A stretch of 11,826 nt of DNA from contig JBFGLJ010000083.1 in NCBI GenBank assembly GCA_041576235.1, forward strand, positions 1 through 11,826, given 5' to 3'. This DNA is from JABDII01 sp041576235. GTDB taxonomy: Bacteria > Gemmatimonadota > Gemmatimonadetes > Gemmatimonadales > GWC2-71-9. Position 1 is the stretch's first letter, and each line of letters starts with the position of its first letter. The notes beneath the pieces were generated by a model that searched no databases, was not told where the DNA came from, and worked only from the letters and a program-made list of their open reading frames with translations. Shown piece by piece: positions 1-5,890 of this stretch. The position numbers were made by a program, and so were the translations under genes.

Positions 1-160
1 CCGAAGATACCAAGGGACGACACCTCTGGCTCTTGATAAGTGTATCGCGCCCGTTGAAGGCGTGTTGATCCAAAGATGAAGCTTACTTCAGGGTGTGCAA
101 CGAGGGGAAGCGGGAGCGGGGGGCGGCGCGAGTCTAGAGGACCTCGGCACGTTCGCCGGG
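1..160. other. Left edge, no gene recognised
   Basis: The first 160 bases hold no coding region I can support. All three plus-strand frames that enter from the left edge close within about 80 bases (stops at 34-36 and 77-79, and near 65), and none of the short peptides resembles a known C-terminus. The first 100 bases are visibly less GC-rich than the rest. A small inverted repeat (TGAAG-CTTA-CTTCA, near 80-93) has only a 5-bp stem and no T-run, so I do not call it a terminator for the minus-strand gene that ends at 161. Confidence 0.5.
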
Positions 161-619
161 TTAGCGGGGCCAGCCGTGAGGGCGGGTCGCGGTGAGGAGC
201 AGGAGGGGCTCGGTGAGGCCGTCAGGGGTCAGCGTCCCCTGAGAGGGGCACAGGGCAAAGCTGTCCGGCGCCTTTCCCTCCTCGGTCAGCAGGGTCACGG
301 TGAGGGTGCGGGCTAGGGCATCGACGGGGCGGCCTTCGTCATCGACGTGCACCGCGTGCCGGTCCTTGTCGGACGTCTCCAGGTTCGCCGGAACTTCACC
401 ATAGACCCAACAGACGACGTCGTGGAGGGCGTTCAGCATCCGATGGGTCAGGGGAAGGCTCTCCCCCCCGAGCGTAATGAGCCCGAACTGCATCTGGCCA
501 AAGTCCTCGCGTCGGTGCAACAGAAAACCAAAGCGATACTCGTGCCCCTCGCTGGCGGCGCTGGCGATCACCTGGCGGAGTTTTTCCTGGACTGTCTCCA
601 CGATGTTCCGGGCGTCCAT
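161..619 (-). CDS. Hypothetical protein, 152 residues
   Basis: I do not recognise this protein. It is a soluble, acidic alpha/beta-looking chain. It opens with an amphipathic stretch (MDARNIVETVQEKLRQVI), continues with alternating hydrophobic strands (YRFGFLLHRR, MQFGLITLG, VVCWVYGEV), and ends with a TLTVTLLTEE strand and a short Pro/Arg tail. It has no signal peptide, membrane segment or metal-binding motif. The ORF extends upstream to an ATG at 676, but I chose the ATG at 619 because a GGGAG Shine-Dalgarno sits 8 bases before it, whereas the 676 start has none and would add a poorly protein-like segment. The gene is divergent from the phosphoribosyltransferase gene. It ends in TAA, unlike most genes here. 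The opposite strand is open over much of the same region but reads as an antisense shadow. Confidence 0.6.
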   Translation of the reverse strand: MDARNIVETVQEKLRQVIASAASEGHEYRFGFLLHRREDFGQMQFGLITLGGESLPLTHRMLNALHDVVCWVYGEVPANLETSDKDRHAVHVDDEGRPVDALARTLTVTLLTEEGKAPDSFALCPSQGTLTPDGLTEPLLLLTATRPHGWPR

Positions 620-993
620 CCGGTGCACTCCCGCGATTCGGGTTCCTCGGTTCCCGTACACCCTGTCACAGTGCATAAGCTGGGCCAGGCCAGCGTGCTT
701 GGTCCCGTGGTGCGGCTCATCTGCGTAAGTGTCTTCCTAACAATGAGTTTCAGCGTAGACCTCGAGTACATTCCGAGCACACCCACCGGGCCAGGCTGCG
801 GCTCCGGTCGGGTTTGGCAAGAGCCTCGGTCCAAATTCCGGTGCCTGCCGGCGCATCTCGTCATATTCCTGAGACGGCCGCGCCGCAGGAGTGGGGGGAC
901 CGCGCGTGTGGCCTTGCGACCGGAATGCTCATGCTGGGTTCAGGCTCCGTTCAAGCCGAGGGGCCCATCGTGAGATGAGTCGTGGGAGGTGAG
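620..993. other. Divergent intergenic region, no gene recognised
   Basis: This 374-base gap separates two divergent genes and presumably holds promoters for both. I see no hexamer pair on either strand good enough to name. ORFs cross it on both strands (for example plus 347-973 and minus 568-864), but their products are low-complexity and Arg/Pro/Ser-rich, as antisense or non-coding reading gives. The only clear signal is the GGAGGTGA ribosome-binding site at 985-992. Confidence 0.45.
985..990 (+). promoter_or_regulatory. Ribosome-binding site deciding the 994 start
   Basis: GGAGGT followed by GAG lies four to five bases before the ATG at 994 and downstream of the alternative in-frame GTG at 982. 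It therefore decides for the shorter protein. Confidence 0.75.
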
Positions 994-1653
994 ATGTTCG
1001 ACGACCGCGTCGAGGCCGGGCGGGAGCTTGCCCTCGCGTTGCGAGGCTACCGCGACCGCCAGCCCGTTGTTCTAGGGATGGCACGGGGAGGGATACCGGT
1101 GGCGTGCGAAGTGGCCGGTGCGCTCGGGGCCTCCCTCGATGTGATCGTGGTCCGAAAACTCGGGGCGCCGGATAATCCCGAATTCGCCATCGGCGCTCTC
1201 GCTCCGGGTGTGACCGAGATCAATCGGGGGCTGGTGGGTCTGTACGGTATCTCACCATTGGCACTCGACGGGCTCATCGAGCGAGAGCGGCACGAGATGG
1301 AGCGCCGCGAGCGTCTCTACCGGGGGAACCGTTCGCCGCTTTCTCTAGAGGGACGCACGGTGATCCTCATCGACGACGGATTGGCAACCGGAGCCTCCGC
1401 GATGGCGGCGACCGCCTCGGTGCGGGTCCAACGACCCGCCCATGTGGTGTTTGGAGCTCCCGTGTGTGCATGCGACAGCGTCCAGCGGATGCGTCGTGAG
1501 GTCGATGACATCGTCTGTGTAATGACCCCGGCGGACTTTCGAGCGGTGAGTCTCTGGTACCGAGACTTCAGGCCCACCACCGATGGCGAGGTGCGGGATT
1601 GCCTGGAGCGGGTTGCCCACCACCGTGCGGCATCGAGTTCGTCTGACGGGTAG
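994..1653 (+). CDS. Predicted phosphoribosyltransferase (COG1926-type)
   Basis: A 219-residue type I phosphoribosyltransferase-fold protein of the COG1926 kind. The substrate of the family is not established. What I see: MFDDRVEAGRELA at the N-terminus, then LGMARGGIPVA (27-37), VVRKLGAPDNPEFAIGAL (52-69), an ERER..MERRERLYRG helix (96-111), and the PRPP-binding loop VILIDDGLATGAS (123-135) with the paired acidic residues Asp127-Asp128. The C-terminal FRAVSLWYRDFRPTTDGEV matches the usual end of this family, in which a Gly and a Gln are more common where this protein has Ser and Pro. Start: an in-frame GTG lies at 982, but a near-perfect GGAGGTGA (985-992) directly precedes the ATG at 994, so 994 is preferred. 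It is monocistronic here, converging on a radical SAM gene 34 bases away. In other genomes such genes often sit near stress or hydrolase genes; nothing here narrows the role. Confidence 0.85.
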   Translation: MFDDRVEAGRELALALRGYRDRQPVVLGMARGGIPVACEVAGALGASLDVIVVRKLGAPDNPEFAIGALAPGVTEINRGLVGLYGISPLALDGLIERERHEMERRERLYRGNRSPLSLEGRTVILIDDGLATGASAMAATASVRVQRPAHVVFGAPVCACDSVQRMRREVDDIVCVMTPADFRAVSLWYRDFRPTTDGEVRDCLERVAHHRAASSSSDG

Positions 1654-1659
1654 GGAACC

Positions 1660-1705
1660 GTGAGCATGGTCTCACCCGCCGGCCGGGCTACTCCTCGGGG
1701 CCGGC
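1660..1705. terminator. Paired hairpins between convergent genes (weak terminator candidate)
   Basis: Two inverted repeats lie between and across the ends of the convergent phosphoribosyltransferase and radical SAM genes. One is GTGAG/CTCAC with a 6-base loop (1660-1675); the other is GCCGGCC/GGCCGGC with a 14-base loop (1678-1705), which overlaps the radical SAM stop codon. Neither is followed by a T-run on either strand, so they are not canonical intrinsic terminators. They may still slow or protect the convergent transcripts. Confidence 0.25.
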
Positions 1706-2809
1706 CACGTCGAGTTTCTCGTCGGCGACGAGCGGGGTGGGACGCGACCACACCTTGGCGCCGACCATCGCTCGGGTCAGTTGGACGGGTTGGTAGACGA
1801 TGCTGGGCCACATAAACACTTCGGTGGTGCAGTAGCACTCCTTGGCACTGATCTGTTGGCGAAGCTCGTGGGCCTCTTTGGATTTCCAGATTTCCGGGAA
1901 GCTCCGCTCCCGCAGGTTGCCGAGGGGCTTGTGAATCTCGCAGAGGCTCACATCGCCGTTGGCGTAGACCACCGCACTCAATCGCCCGGCCCGGCACGGA
2001 ATCACTTGCCGTTCCTGCTTGATGGTTTCGAGCTTGCCCCATTGCAGCATGGGTTCGACGATCGCACCGTAGCGTCCCCGTTCGCGCGGGGCCCACAGCC
2101 GTTGAATGTACCGATAGAGGTCAGCGTACTCCTCGAGCATCGGCCCCTTGAGCGAGGGATTCTTTCGATCCCCTCGGATGATCGCCAGGTTGTGATGGTC
2201 CATCTTGGGGCATCGCTCGAAGAGATAGGTCGTGAGCTTTCGTATCTCCTGCATGTTGACATCTGTTGCCGTGGAGATGGAGTGGATCCGGAGGCGCGGA
2301 TCGCGGGCCTGCACTTCTACGAGGGCGTCGTAGGTCGCCATGGCCTTCTTGAAGGACCCCTTGGCCACGCGGAAGGTGTCGTGGAATTCAGCCATTCCAT
2401 CGAGGGACAGCTCGACGACGAACTTCTCGAGCGCGGGCTCCTTGAGGGTCTCGGTGACCTGGGCCACCGTCCGGTCGGTGAAGTAGCCGTTGGTAGGGAC
2501 ATAGATCTGACGGACCCCATTCTGCTGGATGAACTGCCGGCAGATCTCACCGAACTCTTTTCGGATGAACGGCTCCCCTCCAGAGAGGCTGAGGTTCTCG
2601 ATCTTTCCCAGCGAGCGAGACAAGGCAAAGATCTCGTCCTTCGAGAGATCGTCTTTGCCGTTGAGGCTCCGCCAGTAGAAGCAGTGCTCGCACTTCATGT
2701 TGCAGATGGAGTTGATGAACAGGATGAGAAACGGCGGGCTGGGCAGGGACGGGTCCCGGTTCGTCCGCATGATGCGAAGATGGCGCTTGACCCGCTTGAG
2801 GGTGTTCAT
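1688..2809 (-). CDS. Radical SAM protein with SPASM/twitch-like C-terminus
   Basis: A 373-residue radical SAM enzyme; the substrate is unknown. The N-terminal core holds the CxxxCxxC iron-sulfur motif (Cys36, Cys40, Cys43, in CNMKCEHC), the GGEP S-adenosylmethionine motif (77-80), a PTNGYF strand (105-110) and an LSLDG strand (134-138). The C-terminal part has Cys272, Cys290, Cys325 and Cys327, with YANGDVSLCE and LGNLRE..FPEIW between them. This is the layout of a SPASM/twitch auxiliary-cluster domain, but with fewer cysteines than a full two-cluster SPASM, so one auxiliary cluster is likely (inference). Such proteins modify peptides or small metabolites. The ORF reaches ATG 2854, but ATG 2809 has AAAGGAG ten bases upstream and 2854 has none. 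No precursor peptide, transporter or partner enzyme is adjacent. The gene stands alone, divergent from the DUF5916 gene. Confidence 0.85.
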   Translation of the reverse strand: MNTLKRVKRHLRIMRTNRDPSLPSPPFLILFINSICNMKCEHCFYWRSLNGKDDLSKDEIFALSRSLGKIENLSLSGGEPFIRKEFGEICRQFIQQNGVRQIYVPTNGYFTDRTVAQVTETLKEPALEKFVVELSLDGMAEFHDTFRVAKGSFKKAMATYDALVEVQARDPRLRIHSISTATDVNMQEIRKLTTYLFERCPKMDHHNLAIIRGDRKNPSLKGPMLEEYADLYRYIQRLWAPRERGRYGAIVEPMLQWGKLETIKQERQVIPCRAGRLSAVVYANGDVSLCEIHKPLGNLRERSFPEIWKSKEAHELRQQISAKECYCTTEVFMWPSIVYQPVQLTRAMVGAKVWSRPTPLVADEKLDVAGPEE

Positions 2810-3058
2810 CGATATGGTGCTCCTTTGGCTGCCTCGGCACGTGCTCCGACCCATCGAGGAGGCCGGCCGTGCGGGTTTGACCTTAGGTTATAAAGGTACA
2901 GGATACCGGACGGGGGCAAGAATCGGGCCTTCTAGCCCTGGGTTTCGGTCCCGCGGGTGGTGGGGCGAGCGCCGGGAGACGCGCGCGGAGTGTGGCCCTC
3001 GAGCGGCAGACCCGTGTGGCCTCTTGGCCGGCGGATATGGACCCCCCGCCTGAAACTC

Positions 3059-3087
3059 TTGACGTGGCGGGGACGTAATGCTAGATA
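3059..3087 (+). promoter_or_regulatory. Candidate sigma70-type promoter for the DUF5916 gene
   Basis: A TTGACG -35 (3059-3064) is followed after exactly 17 bases by TAGATA (3082-3087). A TG dinucleotide one base before the -10 gives an extended -10 (TGC-TAGATA). The -35 matches the consensus at five of six positions, but the -10 matches at only three. The local sequence is AT-richer than its surroundings. The predicted transcription start near 3094-3096 leaves a leader of about 105 bases. This is a sequence match only. Confidence 0.5.
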
Positions 3088-3114
3088 TGCAGCAGTGTGC
3101 TGGTTTTCTAGCAT
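3078..3114. repeat. Co-centred nested inverted repeat over the promoter start
   Basis: ATGCTAGA (3078-3085) is repeated as its exact reverse complement TCTAGCAT (3107-3114). Inside it, CAGCA (3090-3094) and TGCTG (3098-3102) form a second perfect inverted repeat around the triplet GTG. Both dyads share the same centre (position 3096), with 4-base unpaired spacers on each side. The element covers the -10 of the candidate promoter and the predicted start. It could be an operator for a dimeric or tetrameric regulator, or an RNA stem if transcription begins further upstream. No T-run follows, so it is not a typical terminator. Confidence 0.65.
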
Positions 3115-3199
3115 AAAGAGAGCCGGCGCCGGGACCGGCGGTGGACTTCCGAAGACAACCTCTCATGCTCGAGGACCATCCAAGCTGCACGAGACCACC

Positions 3200-5890
3200 A
3201 TGCAAAGCGTTGAACATGCCCACAGCAGGTCGAGGACCCTGAGACCCCGCGGCCGTTTCTCCGTGGTGGGGTGGATGATGGTCGCAGCCGGCCTTGTGCT
3301 TGCCGGCTCCGTCCACGCGCAGACGGCCGCCGAGGACGCCACCAAGCGGGTAGTCGCGAGCGGACTCGCGGGGACGAGCATCACGCTCGATGGCAAGTTG
3401 GACGAGCCTATTTGGCAGCAGGCCACTTTCACCGGCGATTTCATCCAGAAGGACCCCGATGAGGGGAGCCCGGCCACGACCTCGACGGAAGTGGCCTTTG
3501 TGTTTGACGGGGACGCGCTCTACGTCGGTGCCCGCATGGAGAGTCTGGGTCCGGAGGACATCCGTGCTCTAATGAGCCGTCGGGACAATCCAGGAAATTC
3601 CGAGCGCATCATCGTCTCGCTCGACAGTTATCGCGACCGCCGAACCGCCTACAGCTTCGGGGTGACGGCCACAGGGGTGCGGGTCGACTACTACCACGGC
3701 ACCGACAACGAGTTCAACCGCGACTACTCATGGGACCCGGTGTGGCAGGCGGATGCTCACGTCAACGGGTCGGGCTGGACGGCCGAGATGCGTATCCCGT
3801 TCTCGCAGGTTCGGTTCAACCAAGCCGACGAGCAGATCTGGGGCGTCAACATCAACCGCTACATCCCGTCGCGCAACGAAGATGTGTACTGGGTCTATAT
3901 CCCGAAGAACGAAACGGGATGGTCGAGCCGGTTTGGCGAGTTAGCCGGCATTACCGAGGTGACGCCGAGCCGACGTCTAGAGTTCCTGCCCTATGCGGCG
4001 TCCAACGCGACCATGTCCGGCAACCCCGATCCGAACGATCCGTTCGACGACGGCGCCAATCTGAGCGGTCGGGTCGGCGGTGACGTGAAGATGGGGCTGG
4101 GGCCCAATCTGACCTTGGAGGCGACCGTCAACCCGGATTTCGGGCAAGTCGAAGCGGATCCTGCCGAGGTCAACCTGAGTGCGGTCGAGACCTTTTTCCG
4201 TGAGAGGCGTCCGTTCTTCACGGAAGGCAGCCAGCTGCTGGACGGCGACGGTCCGAGCTTCTTCTACTCCCGCCGGATCGGTGCGCCGCCGCGCGGCGAT
4301 GCCGGGGGCGACTTCGTCGACCGTCCGCCCGCCGCCACCATTCTCGGTGCGGCCAAGATCACTGGGCGGCTGGCCTCCGGCCTGTCGATCGGTACCCTGG
4401 CGGCCCTGACCGATGCCGAAACGGCGCGCACCTACGATCTCGCCAGTGACACCTTCGGCCGGACCAAGATCGCGCCCCTTGCCGCCTACGGGGTGGTGCG
4501 GGCCCAGCAGGAGTTCGGCCCGTCGGCCTCGACCGTTGGGGTGAGTCTCACCGGGGTCTGGCGCGATCTCGATACCGCGTCGCCTTTGGCGGAGATCTTC
4601 ACGCGCAGCGCGGTTGCTGGAGGACTGGACTGGAACCTCCGCTTTCAGGATGGCACCTACGAACTCGCCGGCTCGGCTGGATTCAGCCATGTCGACGGGA
4701 ATACCGCGTCGATCCTCGCGATCCAACAAAACGGCACCCACTACTTCCAGCGTCCCGATCAAGACCATGTGACGCTCGATTCGACACGCACGTCATTGAC
4801 GGGATACCAAGCTGCGCTGCGCTTCAACAAAGTAAGCGGAAAACACTGGTTGTACCGCTTGCACCTGGCGGCGGAGTCGCCGGCGTTTGAGATCAACGAT
4901 GCCGGCCGCCTGGGAACGACCGACGACATCGACGCCTTCGGCATGCTCCGCTACCGGGAAACCACACCGGGACGGCACTTCCGCGAGTACAGCGTGTCGC
5001 TCTACTCGTTTGCGGGCTGGAACTTCGGCGGGATCCGCCAGCACACGGGGTTCGATCTCGAAACCAATGTGACCTTTCACAACTTCATGAGCTCCCATTT
5101 GAGCTTCGAGTTCTTCCCCTCGGCTCAGAGCGACCGGTTGACCCGGGGCGGGCCGCTCATGAAGACGACGAACGATTGGAGCGTGAACGGCGGGGTGTTC
5201 AGCAGCTTCAGCTCCAATACGCAATGGAGACTCTTCCTCAACTATCTGCAGGACGAGATCGGTGGCTGGTTCTTCAGCACCTCGGCCGAGCTCACCCTCC
5301 GGCCCAGCAGCCGCTGGGAGTTCTCCGTCGAGCCGCGCTTCCGCCGCCACGTCGATACCCGGCAGTATATCGACCAGCTGGCCGGTGGGCCGCCCGAGAC
5401 GTTCGGAACCCGGTACATCTTCGGCCGCATCAGTCGCCACACCATCTCGACCCAGTTCCGGCTCAACTATGCAATCACCCCGGACCTGACGGTGGAACTC
5501 TACGCCGAGCCCTTCGTGGCGAGCGGTCAGTACACGGACATCGGCGAGTTGACCCGACCGCGGACCAACGACCTGCGCCTGTACGGGACGGACAATAGTA
5601 CGATTACCGAGCAGGCCGACAGCGACGGCAACCCCTTCTTCGAGATCACCGACGGCGCCGACACGTTCACCCTGCAGCCGAACTTCAACTTCCTGTCGTT
5701 CCGCAGCAATCTGGTGCTCCGATGGGAATGGCGGCCGGGGAGCACCTTGTTCCTCGTTTGGCAACAGAACCGGGCGGACTCCGGCGACCCTGCCCGCCCC
5801 GCGCGCCTCGGCAGTTTCTTCGATTCGTTCACCGCCGAGGGCGACAACTTCCTCGCTGTGAAGGTCAGTTACTGGCTGCCGGTGCGGTAG
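3200..5890 (+). CDS. DUF5916 outer-membrane-type protein with N-terminal CBM9-like domain
   Basis: An 896-residue exported protein of the DUF5916 family, whose function is not established. Residues 1-40 form a signal peptide: a long Arg-rich n-region, a hydrophobic core around 22-35, and a likely cut after SVHA (A40/Q41). A carbohydrate-binding-like (CBM9/DOMON) beta-sandwich follows, starting at ITLDGKLDEPIW (61-72) and running through the DYSWDPVW and WTAEMRIPFSQVRF strands to about 230. The family signature NPDFGQVEADPAEVNL (about 311-326) and FFRERRPFFTEGSQLL (about 332-347) comes next. The remaining roughly 530 residues alternate aromatic beta-strands and polar loops, as in an outer-membrane barrel. 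The chain ends SYWLPVR, with no terminal Phe or Trp. The ATG at 3200 has only a weak GAG before it, but it gives the best signal peptide. The last 26 bases overlap the convergent DUF2723 gene. A role in binding or moving glycans is only an inference. Confidence 0.88.
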   Translation: MQSVEHAHSRSRTLRPRGRFSVVGWMMVAAGLVLAGSVHAQTAAEDATKRVVASGLAGTSITLDGKLDEPIWQQATFTGDFIQKDPDEGSPATTSTEVAFVFDGDALYVGARMESLGPEDIRALMSRRDNPGNSERIIVSLDSYRDRRTAYSFGVTATGVRVDYYHGTDNEFNRDYSWDPVWQADAHVNGSGWTAEMRIPFSQVRFNQADEQIWGVNINRYIPSRNEDVYWVYIPKNETGWSSRFGELAGITEVTPSRRLEFLPYAASNATMSGNPDPNDPFDDGANLSGRVGGDVKMGLGPNLTLEATVNPDFGQVEADPAEVNLSAVETFFRERRPFFTEGSQLLDGDGPSFFYSRRIGAPPRGDAGGDFVDRPPAATILGAAKITGRLASGLSIGTLAALTDAETARTYDLASDTFGRTKIAPLAAYGVVRAQQEFGPSASTVGVSLTGVWRDLDTASPLAEIFTRSAVAGGLDWNLRFQDGTYELAGSAGFSHVDGNTASILAIQQNGTHYFQRPDQDHVTLDSTRTSLTGYQAALRFNKVSGKHWLYRLHLAAESPAFEINDAGRLGTTDDIDAFGMLRYRETTPGRHFREYSVSLYSFAGWNFGGIRQHTGFDLETNVTFHNFMSSHLSFEFFPSAQSDRLTRGGPLMKTTNDWSVNGGVFSSFSSNTQWRLFLNYLQDEIGGWFFSTSAELTLRPSSRWEFSVEPRFRRHVDTRQYIDQLAGGPPETFGTRYIFGRISRHTISTQFRLNYAITPDLTVELYAEPFVASGQYTDIGELTRPRTNDLRLYGTDNSTITEQADSDGNPFFEITDGADTFTLQPNFNFLSFRSNLVLRWEWRPGSTLFLVWQQNRADSGDPARPARLGSFFDSFTAEGDNFLAVKVSYWLPVR
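5865..5890. other. 26-base tail-to-tail gene overlap
   Basis: The TGA of the DUF2723 gene (complement of 5865-5867) lies inside the DUF5916 gene, and the TAG of the DUF5916 gene (5888-5890) lies inside the DUF2723 gene. The shared 26 bases encode the last residues of both proteins. No intergenic terminator can exist here, so each transcript must run antisense into the other gene unless terminated by Rho. Confidence 0.85.

Larger units (their letters stand above)
2810..3199. other. Divergent intergenic region with promoter signals
   Basis: A 390-base gap between the minus-strand radical SAM gene and the plus-strand DUF5916 gene. The right half holds a good plus-strand promoter candidate and a large dyad (given separately), followed by a roughly 105-base leader that contains a small GC hairpin (GCCGG/CCGGC, 3122-3139). 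Towards the radical SAM gene, a TATAAC -10-like hexamer lies on the minus strand (GTTATA at 2887-2892), about 75 bases before the start. I find no matching -35 at 17 bases, so that promoter is only tentative. ORFs crossing the gap on both strands (for example minus 2888-3316) have low-complexity products, and I do not call them genes. Confidence 0.5.

Noticed and set aside
347..973. Long plus-strand ORF (208 codons) over the hypothetical gene and the gap
   Set aside because: It lies largely antisense to the better-supported minus-strand gene, has no recognisable domain, and its right half is low-complexity Arg/Pro/Gly sequence.
1317..2096. Minus-strand ORF across the phosphoribosyltransferase and the 3' end of the radical SAM gene
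   Set aside because: It overlaps two genes with clear family motifs, and its product is Arg/Pro/Ser-rich, as expected for an out-of-frame reading of GC-rich coding DNA.
1781..2893. Plus-strand ORF of 370 codons opposite the radical SAM gene
   Set aside because: The minus strand carries the CxxxCxxC and GGEP motifs. The plus reading is an antisense shadow typical of GC-rich third positions.
2888..3316. Minus-strand ORF in the divergent gap as a possible precursor peptide for the radical SAM enzyme
   Set aside because: It overlaps the signal-peptide end of the DUF5916 gene, is Pro/Arg/His-rich throughout, has no leader-core layout and no convincing ribosome-binding site.
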